The position numbers and the translations under genes are program-made. DNA of 64,000 nt from Pelagibaculum spongiae (lineage in GTDB: Bacteria > Pseudomonadota > Gammaproteobacteria > Enterobacterales > Pelagibaculaceae), in NCBI RefSeq assembly GCF_003097315.1, contig NZ_QDDL01000001.1, positions 868,001 through 932,000 of the forward strand, given 5' to 3'. Below, in pieces: positions 19,459-29,100 of this stretch (its first letter is position 1; each line of letters opens with the position of its first letter). Under the pieces are notes generated by a model, which was not told the origin of the DNA, did not search any database, and saw only the letters and a list, made by a program, of their open reading frames with translations.

Positions 19459-19544
19459 AATGACAGATAAAACAACGAAAATAATATTCATGGCATTAAA
19501 ATGTAAGTCTGACACTGAAGGCAACTAGAATAAGCCACACCACC

Positions 19545-19628
19545 AAAAGCAACCTAATTGAGTTACATATTTAAAAGTAACTTATTTGAGTTACATATTG
19601 AAAAGCAACCTATATGAGTTACAATAGG
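19545..19628 (+). repeat. Three 28-bp tandem repeats with internal palindromes (operator candidate)
   Basis: Copies start at 19545, 19573 and 19601 with an exact 28-base period. Each begins AAAAG and contains an inverted pair of the form G(C/T)AAC(C/T)-N6-(A/G)AGTTAC-like half-sites, best seen in copy 2 as GTAACT-TATTTG-AGTTAC. They lie 30 bases before the SatD-like gene, whose product ends in a predicted helix-turn-helix. Autoregulation is inferred. Confidence 0.7.
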
Positions 19629-19657
19629 TCAAGCGTCAGCTTCGAAGTAACAATACG

Positions 19658-20296
19658 ATGGATATTAAAGACAACTCAGCTGTGATAGCCGTAATAACCG
19701 GTGACTTGATAGCTTCACAAAATCTAGATGAGCAGCATTTTCAACAAGCACTCACAGTTTTGAGCACGCTGTTTACTGAAATGAACTACGAGTTCGATCT
19801 TTACCGAGGAGACTCCTTTCAGGTAATAGTACCTCCAAAGAAAGTGATCGAACTGGCGATATTAGCTAGGTTGTCTTTAAAAGCCATAGGCGACAAACAG
19901 CAAGAAACAGACGCTAGAATTAGTATTGGCATAGGTCATATCCTCAGAAATGAGACGATAAGAACTTCCAATGGTTCTGCATTTATCCGATCAGGCATTG
20001 GCCTCGATAAAATAAAACACAGAAAAATAGTTTTGATCTCAGCATCTCCTAATAAACAGATCGAACTTGATCTATTGCTTGAATATGTCGACAAGCACAT
20101 ATCAGAATTAACAAAAGAACAAGCCAGAGTGCTATTAGCTTATCTAGCCCAACCTGATATCTCGCATGAAGAGATTGGAAGAAAAGTTGGTAAATCTAGA
20201 GCGAACACAACCAAAATTCTCAATAAAGCAAATTACCATCTACTAGAAAAATTCTTAACAGCACAACCCCACTTGATTGAGAATCTTAAAAAATGA
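19658..20296 (+). CDS. SatD-family protein with C-terminal HTH
   Basis: 212 residues. The N-terminal domain starts VIAVITGDLIAS and has the YRGDSFQVIV stretch and ISIGIGHI typical of SatD proteins, which resemble cut-down nucleotidyl-cyclase folds. Residues ~150-195 look like a helix-turn-helix (SHEEIGRKVGKSRANTTKIL). The function of the family is not established. The stop overlaps the start of the DUF3307 membrane protein (ATGA), so the two are coupled. The three palindromic repeats upstream suggest that it regulates its own operon. Confidence 0.7.
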   Translation: MDIKDNSAVIAVITGDLIASQNLDEQHFQQALTVLSTLFTEMNYEFDLYRGDSFQVIVPPKKVIELAILARLSLKAIGDKQQETDARISIGIGHILRNETIRTSNGSAFIRSGIGLDKIKHRKIVLISASPNKQIELDLLLEYVDKHISELTKEQARVLLAYLAQPDISHEEIGRKVGKSRANTTKILNKANYHLLEKFLTAQPHLIENLKK

Positions 20297-21042
20297 TTGA
20301 AATCCCACTTATTACTTCACTATGTGCTGTACATTTCTTATGCGACTTTTATCTTCAACCTGAATCCTGGGTCGAAGATAAAAATTCAAAAAAAATAGCT
20401 TCTGCCAAATTATATTTACATTCATTCATACAAGCTTTCTTCGCAGCTTTGATTTGTTTGTCATATTCAAAACCATTCCTGATTGTAGCTTTAGTAATAT
20501 TTTTATCCCATGCGGCCATCGATCTAATCAAAACTCTTTTACCTAAATCGTTACTATTTTTCGTAATAGACCAAATTGCACATCTTGCTATACTTTTTAC
20601 TATTTGGCTGGCTTTGACAGATCAATTCCATCTAATCTCTGATATTAGTCAGGAGACTCTTTATCCTCTGACGATCTACATGCTTACTTTTGGCTTATCC
20701 TTAAAGCCTGCATCTATCGTGATATCTCTATTCCTTTCACCCTACACACATACCGCTACAGAAGAACAAAGTTCTCAAGGAATACGCGAAGCAGGGAAAA
20801 TGATTGGATATATAGAACGATCATTAATTATAATTTTTATACTAGCAGGCAGCATTGCCTCTATAGGATTTCTGATAGCAGCTAAATCAATCTTCAGATT
20901 TGGAGATTTAACTCAGAATAATGAAGTAAGAAAAACTGAGTATGTACTTTTAGGAACACTGAGCAGCGTCATAATTTCCATAGTACTCGGTTATGTAGCA
21001 AAATATTTACTATCGATACCATCTCCTTACATTCTATTTTAA
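20293..21042 (+). CDS. DUF3307-like integral membrane protein
   Basis: 249 residues with six or more membrane segments. The first ~100 residues have the DUF3307 pattern: HFLCDFYLQPESWVEDKN, then an LHS motif and LSHAAIDLIK in the next helices, with acidic and His residues facing the membrane. Function unknown. It is translationally coupled to the SatD-like gene by a four-base overlap. SatD and DUF3307 proteins are, as I recall, often adjacent, implying a joint role in the inner membrane. Confidence 0.75.
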   Translation: MIEIPLITSLCAVHFLCDFYLQPESWVEDKNSKKIASAKLYLHSFIQAFFAALICLSYSKPFLIVALVIFLSHAAIDLIKTLLPKSLLFFVIDQIAHLAILFTIWLALTDQFHLISDISQETLYPLTIYMLTFGLSLKPASIVISLFLSPYTHTATEEQSSQGIREAGKMIGYIERSLIIIFILAGSIASIGFLIAAKSIFRFGDLTQNNEVRKTEYVLLGTLSSVIISIVLGYVAKYLLSIPSPYILF

Positions 21043-21054
21043 CTGAAGTATCTT

Positions 21055-21780
21055 ATGAGAATCAGCCGTTTTTATACCCCACAAGCACTAACCTTGAATG
21101 CTGAAATCCAGCTGGATGAAGCACCTAGCCGCCACATATTAAAAGTACTGCGTTTAAGAGCAGGTGCCGAGGTGATCCTATTCAATGGTCAAGGTGGTGA
21201 GTTCCGTGCCGAGCTAACCAACGACCAAAGCAAAAAAGCTTCGCTGAAACTGGTTGAGTGGTTAGACCGAGAAGTCGAATCACCGTTGAAGATTCATCTG
21301 GCTCAAGTCATTTCCAAAGGCGACCGGATGGATTTCACGATTCAGAAGGCGGTAGAGCTTGGTGTTAACGAAATCACTCCACTGTTTTCTGAACGCTGCG
21401 ACGTGAAACTAAAAGGCCCGCGACTGGAAAAGAAAATGGAACATTGGCGCGGCATTATTACCAGCGCCTGCGAGCAGTCCGGGCGCAATACGCCTCCCAC
21501 TTTATTACCGGCAATGACTTTACAACAATGGCTCGAACAACGCCCTCAAGGTACTGGCTTGATTCTTGACCCGCACCGCGGCCAATCAATTAAAACTCTG
21601 GAGCCGTGCGATCAGGTTTCATTGCTAGTTGGCCCTGAAGGTGGATTAACTGATCAGGAAGTTGACCAAGCAAGAGAAAAAAGCATGCAAGGCATAACGC
21701 TGGGCCCTCGAATTCTACGGACAGAAACGGCCGCCTTAAGCGTAATCTCTGTTTTACAAAGCTGCTTTGGTGATTTTTAA
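21055..21780 (+). CDS. rsmE: 16S rRNA m3U1498 methyltransferase
   Basis: 241 residues. A SPOUT-class methyltransferase that modifies U1498 in 16S rRNA. It has an N-terminal PUA-like domain (RISRFYTPQAL, SRHILKVLRLRAGAEVILFNG), then the knotted SAM domain with QKAVELGV, a SACEQSGR motif, LLVGPEGGLTDQE and LGPRILRTETAAL. It lies twelve bases after the DUF3307 gene but is probably an old neighbour of metF/ahcY, as in Pseudomonas. A hairpin terminator follows. Confidence 0.97.
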   Translation: MRISRFYTPQALTLNAEIQLDEAPSRHILKVLRLRAGAEVILFNGQGGEFRAELTNDQSKKASLKLVEWLDREVESPLKIHLAQVISKGDRMDFTIQKAVELGVNEITPLFSERCDVKLKGPRLEKKMEHWRGIITSACEQSGRNTPPTLLPAMTLQQWLEQRPQGTGLILDPHRGQSIKTLEPCDQVSLLVGPEGGLTDQEVDQAREKSMQGITLGPRILRTETAALSVISVLQSCFGDF

Positions 21781-21796
21781 CCCCTATTGCTATCTA

Positions 21797-21840
21797 GCTG
21801 CTTCAGCAAGTAACCATTAAATGCTGAAGCGGCATTTTAG
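21797..21840 (+). terminator. Terminator after rsmE
   Basis: GCTGCTTCAGCA pairs with TGCTGAAGCGGC over a 13-base loop, followed by ATTTTAG, 16 bases past the stop. Confidence 0.7.
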
Positions 21841-21933
21841 TTAGCGATTCATCCGTTACAGCTAATTAAAAAAAATCCTTTTAGGTGTTTTCTACTACTG
21901 CAAAGAAAACAATTAACTCTACAAGGATGTATT

Positions 21934-24558
21934 ATGCCGTTTTCGATCAAACACTTTTCAGTAAGCGCAGTAGCCTTAGCTACAAGCTTACTAATAGGTT
22001 GTGGAAGCTCTGGCTCTAGCGCTGAAAAAGATGTCACGCCTCCCGACGACCAAACCACCATTCAAAATATAATTTACCTCCAAGCCGGCCCAAATCTTAC
22101 TGAAGATGCTAAAACGGCTTTAATCAGTGCGACAGACAACACCCGCATTGTTTTTCCAGCAGGCCATCATAAAATATCTGACACCTTAACTTTTGACGGT
22201 GATTCTGATGGTGATGGCATACAAGTTAAAAACATTACTATTGCCGGTGCTGGTATGAATAAAACCAGCTTAGACTTTTCTGAATCTGTAGGATCAGATG
22301 GTTTGCTGGTTCAAAATGCAACCAATATTACGATTGAAGATATTGGCTTTGAAGAAGCAGCAAATAATGCGGTCAAGTTACGTTCAACTAAAGGCATTAT
22401 TATTCGCCGAGCTCGAGCTGAATGGAAAGGTGAACTAACAAAAGACAATGGCGCTTATGGCTTTTATCCAGTTGAGTCTGAAGATATTCTGATTGAAGAT
22501 ACATACACTCGCGGATCTGCAGATGCCGGTGTATATATTGGTCAATCAAGAAACACCGTTGTTCGTCGAAATGTTGTTCAAGAAAATGTTGCGGGTATCG
22601 AAATTGAAAACACCGCCAACGCCGATGTTTATGACAACATAGTGACCGGAAATACCGGAGGAGTACTGGTTTTTGATTTACCAATTGGTAATGAGCAGTA
22701 TGGAGGGAAAACCCGGATTTTTAACAACCGAATATATAATAACAATACCGATAATTTTGCTAACGTCAGCGACTATCCTGCCGGAGTACACATCGTTCCT
22801 CCTGGGACAGGCGTTATTGTATTATCTGCTAAAAATGTAGAAATATTTGATAACTACATAAATGGTCACGACTCCACTTCAATTGCGATTACTGATTTTC
22901 AAATCGCAGCATCCCGTGAAGAAATGCAAAGCTATGTCGACAACGGGGTTATTGCATCTGGCTTTGGACCAACGCCTCGAAAAGTATATATTCACGATAA
23001 TTTAATTACCGATTCGGGTAAAAATCCACGAGGTGATTTAATTGTCACACCTAAAGCAGTCTTCAATTTAATTGGCGTTACTGATTTTCCGCCAATTTTA
23101 TATGACGGACTCGGTGAAATGCTAGCAAACCAAGGTCGCTCTGAACAATTTGGAGAGCCACCTTTTGCAATTGATGGTTCAGATAATGTTTGTGCAACTC
23201 GAAACAACAACCTTGAAGGTGAGCCAGTAATAAATGGGCGTTTATATGACCCACAAAGCAAAAGCTACATCTTAGTCGATGGCCAGGTACTGCCCAGCCC
23301 AAGTACTAACACAGACTTACTTTCATGTGAATTACCATCAATTGAACCAACCATTATTACAATCAATGGTGTGGCTTATGGCTGTGGCGCTGATGATGTT
23401 GACTCAGTCATGTGCCCTGCAGTTGATACCACACCTCCTGACGATACCACTAATCCTGATCAACCAGACGAACCTCAAGACCAAGCAAGCTGTCAGCTGA
23501 GCGGCGAAGGCGTTAACTGGCAAGCATTAGCAAAGTCTGATTGCCCGGATTTGTCTGACTATCGATTGTTCGAAAATAGCGCCAACCCTACCGAAAATGC
23601 AAACGGTGGCGAACCTTTTGAACTGGCCATTCCGTTGTTTACCGATTACGCGACTAAATACCGTTTTCTGTTTATGCCTTCTGGAGAGCAGGCCACTTTC
23701 CAGCCAGATGAAACCTTCGACTTTCCTGTTGGCAGCGTACTTGTAAAAACTTTTTCGCTGCCTGCAGATACAAGTCAGCGGGGCTTCGAGCATGAGCAAT
23801 TAATTGAAACGCGCCTATTAATTCACCGTGAATCTGGTTGGACGGCTTTACCTTATCTATGGAATGAAGGCGGCGGTAGCGCCAAGCTCGCTGTAGCGGG
23901 TAAATCTTTAGCGAAATCAGTTGTTCATAAAGGAGAGACATTTGACTTTACTTATGTCGTTCCGGATAAAAACCAATGTAAAGCATGCCATCAGTTAATA
24001 CCGCAAGAAGGTCGTAGTAAGTTTTCCCCGATTGGCCCTAAAGCACGAAACCTAAATTTTGACATTACAATTAACGGGCAAACTAAAAACCAATTAATTC
24101 ATTGGAAAGATAATAATCTTTTACAAGGATTGCCTGACATAGCAAGCATTACACAGCTGCCGAAATTTAATGATGACATAACAAATTCAGAGATAATTAA
24201 TATGGAAACAGATCAGCTGACCGCTATGGCAAAAGGCTATCTGGACATCAACTGCGCGCATTGCCACAGAAGTGAAGGCGACGCAGGAAATACACCTCTC
24301 AAGCTGCCTTACTGGTTAAGTTATGATGATAATAAATCAAAGCATGGTGTCTGCACCAAACCAGTGACATACGGCGGCGGGGCGCTTAGCTTTTTAACTA
24401 TTCCAGGCGACGCTGAAAATTCAATTGTACATTTCAGAATGGTCGCTACCTCTCCAAAGGATCGAATGCCAAAACTGGGTCGGAGCCTTGCACACACCGA
24501 AGGCGTTCAATTAATTGAAAACTGGATTAATCGACTGCCAGAAGTAAACTGCCAATAG
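21934..24558 (+). CDS. Fused parallel beta-helix / SO2930-type diheme cytochrome c lipoprotein
   Basis: 874 residues. The N-terminal lipoprotein signal ends in the lipobox LIGC. Residues ~45-430 are a right-handed beta-helix repeat domain with many N-x-x-V/I-x-x-N turns. A Thr/Pro/Asp-rich linker covers ~490-515. The C-terminal ~360 residues resemble SO2930-family diheme c-type cytochromes, with heme motifs CKACH (Cys682) and CAHCH (Cys774). In Shewanella the two halves are, as I recall, separate adjacent genes, so this is a fusion. Probably an outer-membrane or periplasmic redox protein. Substrate unknown. It ends at a strong terminator. Confidence 0.82.
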   Translation: MPFSIKHFSVSAVALATSLLIGCGSSGSSAEKDVTPPDDQTTIQNIIYLQAGPNLTEDAKTALISATDNTRIVFPAGHHKISDTLTFDGDSDGDGIQVKNITIAGAGMNKTSLDFSESVGSDGLLVQNATNITIEDIGFEEAANNAVKLRSTKGIIIRRARAEWKGELTKDNGAYGFYPVESEDILIEDTYTRGSADAGVYIGQSRNTVVRRNVVQENVAGIEIENTANADVYDNIVTGNTGGVLVFDLPIGNEQYGGKTRIFNNRIYNNNTDNFANVSDYPAGVHIVPPGTGVIVLSAKNVEIFDNYINGHDSTSIAITDFQIAASREEMQSYVDNGVIASGFGPTPRKVYIHDNLITDSGKNPRGDLIVTPKAVFNLIGVTDFPPILYDGLGEMLANQGRSEQFGEPPFAIDGSDNVCATRNNNLEGEPVINGRLYDPQSKSYILVDGQVLPSPSTNTDLLSCELPSIEPTIITINGVAYGCGADDVDSVMCPAVDTTPPDDTTNPDQPDEPQDQASCQLSGEGVNWQALAKSDCPDLSDYRLFENSANPTENANGGEPFELAIPLFTDYATKYRFLFMPSGEQATFQPDETFDFPVGSVLVKTFSLPADTSQRGFEHEQLIETRLLIHRESGWTALPYLWNEGGGSAKLAVAGKSLAKSVVHKGETFDFTYVVPDKNQCKACHQLIPQEGRSKFSPIGPKARNLNFDITINGQTKNQLIHWKDNNLLQGLPDIASITQLPKFNDDITNSEIINMETDQLTAMAKGYLDINCAHCHRSEGDAGNTPLKLPYWLSYDDNKSKHGVCTKPVTYGGGALSFLTIPGDAENSIVHFRMVATSPKDRMPKLGRSLAHTEGVQLIENWINRLPEVNCQ

Positions 24559-24572
24559 ATAGATAAAATCAA

Positions 24573-24603
24573 AAAAAACGCCAACATTTGTTGGCGTTTT
24601 TTA
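24573..24603. terminator. Bidirectional terminator
   Basis: AACGCCAA and TTGGCGTT arms with a six-base loop, flanked by eight A on the left and six T on the right. It lies between the convergent cytochrome fusion gene and chpC. Confidence 0.9.
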
Positions 24604-24631
24604 ATGTGTTTAAAAAATAAATTTGAATTTT

Positions 24632-25078
24632 TTAAACTAACGAAGCGATCACTTCCATGTCTGGTAATATTACCGGCTGACCTTGCCAGCGCAAACGCAA
24701 CATGCAATCACTATTTTCATTTTCACTATCTAGGTGGATTTCTGCATCAGCGACACGGCAAGAACGCGGCACCGCACTCACTCTAAGCGCAATAAAATCT
24801 CGGCTACAAGTTTCTGAAGTTCTGTTCAATATAATTGCCCGATCTCCTTGCTTAGCCATTACCGCTTCACCACCCGCCAGTTTTTCTGGGCTGAATAAAG
24901 GTAAATCAGTACCGCGCCAACTAATAAAGCCAATTTGCCCTGAAGATTGATCTTTAACTTCACTGATCAGATTAATCGTTTGAACAATTTCAGCAACGCA
25001 ACCGCCTGGAATTAACATTGAATCAGTTTCTGTAGCAATTAGCAGGCTATAAACCGGCTGGCTTTTTTCTTCAGCCAT
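24632..25078 (-). CDS. chpC: CheW-like adaptor of the twitching chemosensory system
   Basis: 148 residues forming a single CheW-type domain (a YSLLIATETDSMLIPGGCVAEI start and an IGFISWRGTDLPLFSPEKL coupling segment). It links receptors to the ChpA kinase at the membrane-associated array. Last gene of the pilGHIJK-chpABC operon. Its start overlaps chpB by eight bases. Order and size match PA0415 of P. aeruginosa, where ChpC is an accessory CheW. Confidence 0.85.
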   Translation of the reverse strand: MAEEKSQPVYSLLIATETDSMLIPGGCVAEIVQTINLISEVKDQSSGQIGFISWRGTDLPLFSPEKLAGGEAVMAKQGDRAIILNRTSETCSRDFIALRVSAVPRSCRVADAEIHLDSENENSDCMLRLRWQGQPVILPDMEVIASLV

Positions 25079-26153
25079 CTATGCTTTCCTCCAACGATTG
25101 CTGTTCTGAGAGAACATGTTCAGTGAGTTTTTCCGCTAATTGCTCAGGGCTTCCATTAAAAGTCACTACACCAGAATCACGAGCCGCATCTGGCATACTG
25201 CTATTGGCACAAGTTTCTTCACTTTGCGCCCAAACCGGGAAACCGCGCGCAGCCATTGCAACAGCGCCTTCAGCACCATCATCGCCCATTCCTGAGAAAA
25301 TGATTGCTCCGGTATCGACTGTGCTTAATCCTTTTGCCGCCCGAATCATGACTTGATCAACACTAGGTGCATAAGGACCTGCCCAACTTTCATTTTCCAG
25401 CTCAACTACCGGACCGGGTAAAAAGGTCAGAGTATTATCGATAGGTGCTAACAACAGTTCACCGGTATGCACCACACAACGTTCTTTAGCTACAAAAGTT
25501 CTTAAAGGCGCATGTTGCGCCAACACTTCACACAAGGTGTCCTGAAACTCTTTACCTATATGCTGGGCCAAGACAAAAGAAACTGGCAATGACTTAGGCA
25601 AACTAGCTAGGAAACGCGAAACCGCTTCGGGGCCACCAAGACTAGCACCCAATATCCATACATGATCGGCAACCCGCTTACAACGAGGCGGCAAGTCACT
25701 TGGTAAAGTGATTTTGTTAGTTAGTTCTGGTGGCTGCTGCTGGCTAAGTGCCGAGGCATCCATATTGACCCTGTTATCCCAAGGCAACTCTGGAGAACCT
25801 ACCGATTCTGTTGATTCAGGCTCAGCTTCATTTGCTTGCTTTTGAATTTTATCAACCAGCCGCTTGACCCAGCGTTTGTCATATTCACCATTTTCATGGG
25901 GCGTTTCCGGGTCATAAAACAAAATCGGCGCTGGCGAGCGATCAAGCATGTCACTGAACAAATCTTCGTATTGTTCTTCCTGACCTAAATCGATCAGCCA
26001 GATTTGTACAAGACGACTAAGAATCCAATTTTCATCGACACGATCTGGTGACAGATTACAAGCAACCTCAACACCTGATTCATTTAATGCTCTTTGCAAA
26101 CGATGTCTTTGAACACTGTCTTCGGAGATGATTCCAATTTTGGGCATTGCCAT
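25071..26153 (-). CDS. chpB: CheB-type methylesterase of the pilus chemosensory system
   Basis: 360 residues from the ATG at 26153, which forms TAATG with the chpA stop and has GGAGAG five bases upstream. The N-terminal ~120 residues are a receiver-like domain with LIDLGQEEQ in place of a typical phospho-acceptor strand. After a linker, a CheB methylesterase domain has the catalytic Ser in ILGASLGGPEAV, the His in AQHIGKEF and the Asp in IFSGMGDDGAEG. It removes methyl groups from the PilJ receptor, opposing PilK. Confidence 0.9.
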   Translation of the reverse strand: MAMPKIGIISEDSVQRHRLQRALNESGVEVACNLSPDRVDENWILSRLVQIWLIDLGQEEQYEDLFSDMLDRSPAPILFYDPETPHENGEYDKRWVKRLVDKIQKQANEAEPESTESVGSPELPWDNRVNMDASALSQQQPPELTNKITLPSDLPPRCKRVADHVWILGASLGGPEAVSRFLASLPKSLPVSFVLAQHIGKEFQDTLCEVLAQHAPLRTFVAKERCVVHTGELLLAPIDNTLTFLPGPVVELENESWAGPYAPSVDQVMIRAAKGLSTVDTGAIIFSGMGDDGAEGAVAMAARGFPVWAQSEETCANSSMPDAARDSGVVTFNGSPEQLAEKLTEHVLSEQQSLEESIDG

Positions 26154-29100
26154 TATTGCTCTCCACAATAGCTGTTAACCAGAGATAGCAATTCTGTTTC
26201 TTGGTACGGCTTGCCAAGGTAGTGATTAACGCCAAGTTCTGCAGCTCGATGACGGTGCTTATCACCGGTACGTGATGTGATCATAATAATCGGCAGATCT
26301 GCCAAATTTGGATCATGTCGAACTTTGGAAGCAACTTCAAAACCATCCATCCGCGGCATTTCAATATCCAGCAACATCACATCTGGCTTGGCATGTTCAT
26401 GCAACGTTGCAATCGCATCCATACCATCTTTTGCTAGCATCACCTCATAGCCATTTCGCTTGAGCAAGCGTGAAGTTACTTTACGCACTGTGATCGAATC
26501 ATCCACCACCAGAATTACCGGCGGCTTCTCTTGTTCGATAACCTCTTCCGTTTCCATCGACAGTCGTGCATGTCGGCGTAACAGAGAGCTCAATTCTAAG
26601 ATCATCACTACGCTACCATCACCCATGATCGTGGCGCCGGACAGACCGGGTAATTGTGCCAACTGACTACCCATCGATTTCACGACAATTTCACGACTGC
26701 CAATTACCGAGTCAACTTGAATCGCATAAGAACGGTCTGCCGTATGAACAACCAGAACCGGAACCTGCTGATTCTTATCAAGGAACACTGCCGATTGCTT
26801 ATCGATCATTGCTCCAAGATAGTGCAACTGATATTCACGACCCGCATATTCAAGCTTGGGATCTTGCTCTTGATAAAGTGCTTCCAGCTCCCAAGGGCTG
26901 GCGCGTAAAACACCTTGAATCTGGTTCAAAGGTACTGCAAAAATTTCTTCACCGGACTTAACCATCAAGGCTCGGTTAACCGAAACCGTAAATGGTAAGC
27001 GAATAGTAAATATAGTGCCTTTGCCCGCTTCAGAGCTGATTTCTAGGTTACCACCCAGCTGCTTGATTTCGCTGTTAACCACATCCATACCAACACCACG
27101 ACCAGAAATCTGGGTCACTTTGTTGGCGGTAGAGAAACCGGATTCCAACACAAATTGCAGCAATTGTTGGTCGGTAACTTGTGCCCGTGGATCCATTAAG
27201 CCTCGCTCAATCGCACGCTTACGGATCGCCTCTAGGTTCATTCCCTTGCCGTCATCGCTCAGGCTGATAACAACTTCACCACCTTCGCGTTTCAGCTCAA
27301 GACCAATCTTGCCCTTGGCTGGTTTTTTCAAATCGCTACGAACTTCCGGCGCTTCCAGACCATGGTCAATTGCGTTACGCAACATGTGCTCAAATGGTGG
27401 AATCATTCGCTCCAACACCTGGCGGTCCATTTCACCATCAGCTCGAATGACCACTAATTCAGCTGGCTTGTTAAGCTCACCCGTTATTTGACGAACAATC
27501 CGGCGCAAACGTGGTGTTAAATCTCCGAAAGGTACCATTCGGGTACGCATCAAGCTTTCTTGCAGCTCGGAATTCACTCGTCCTTGTTGTAACAACAAGG
27601 TTTCAGTATCACGAGATAATCCACCCAGTGTTTGGTGAAGATCCTGAACGTCAGCTGCCGATTCGGCAAGGCTTCGAGACAACTGCTGCAAACGAGAATA
27701 ACGGTCCATTTCTAACGGATCGAAATCTTCATTCTCGTCGGTAGTGCTTTCGAGGCGATAAAGAATCTGAGCCTCGGTTTCACTATCAAGACGTCTTAGC
27801 TGGCCCTTAAGACGGTTAATAGTGCCGTCCATTTCTTCCAAGTTGAAACCAAAACGGTTGACCTGCTGCTCAACTCGCGCTCGGTGAATACTGGTTTCAC
27901 CGGCCAAATTGACCAATTTATCCAGAACATCGGCTGACAATCGAATCTGTTCTGATGCAGAGCGGCGATCGCGACTCGTTTCTACTTCCTCAGCACCAAA
28001 CAGTTCTTCTCGGAATTCTAAGCGAACACCTTGCTCACCTTCAGGCAAATCGACCACTCGAGCCGAACTACCTAATGCTTGCAAGCGAGCGATTAATCGT
28101 GGATCCAGCGCGACTGGCTTTTGTTCAACCAGCAGCTTTTGCATTTCAGCCAATGCAAGCGTCGAATCTTCAACTAACTGTTCTGTTTCGTCGTTCCATT
28201 CCAGCTGGAATTGACTCAGCGACAGCATCAAACTTTCAAATAACCGGGTTTGCTCGGCCATTGCTTCAACCGCAGAGATACGTGCACCACCTTTTAAGGT
28301 ATGCAGATATTGCAGTGATTTGAGAAATGCTTGGCCACGGGTTTCATCGTCTTTCAGTTCTGGCAGCAATTCAGTTAACTGCTGGGTAAGCTCTGCAGAT
28401 TCTTCGCAGAAAACATTGAACAATTCATGATCAATTTCTTCTGGAGCTTCAGGTTCAGAAACAACCAGCTCCGCTTCATCCACAACAACAGGTGTTGATA
28501 TCGGTGTTGATTTCGCTTCAGACTCAGTTGCTACGCTAGCTTCTTCTACCGCTAGATTTTCAGCATCAACTGGCTTGATTTCAGTTTCTTTAGTCTCAGC
28601 CTCTGTAACTTCAACAACAGCGGCTGGCGTTTTCAGCGCAGCTGCTGAGAAGGTAATCGGTTCACCGGCACAACCTTGTTCGATCAACGGATACAGATCG
28701 CTTCCGTCTTCAGGTTGACGATTAGCAGATACCGCATCAGCCATGTCATGCAAACGCGAATGACCTTGTTCTAGCAATTCAACCAAGTCTTCACTAAGCG
28801 TTCTCTGACCAGCAGCTAGCAAATCATAAAGATCTTCCAAGCGGTGACTTAACTCGGCCATTGGCCGAATCGCTGCCATTCTGGCACCACCTTTTAAAGT
28901 GTGCAGTCCGCGTTGGAGGTTAGCTAATGCATCTTGATCTTTCGGTTCAGCCCGAAGTATTTCCAGTAGATCTTGGCATTCGGTGAGAATTTCTTCCGCT
29001 TCTTCAAGGAAGATTTCAACAATTTCTGGATCAACATCATCAGCTAATGGCTGAAGCGTCTCGACCATTGAAGGCTTGGCCACTATTGGTGTGGTTACTG

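Noticed and set aside
19545-19628. CRISPR array or plasmid iterons
   Set aside because: Short exact-period tandem repeats with internal palindromes and no spacers. No replication initiator gene is present, and an operator fits better beside the HTH-bearing SatD gene.
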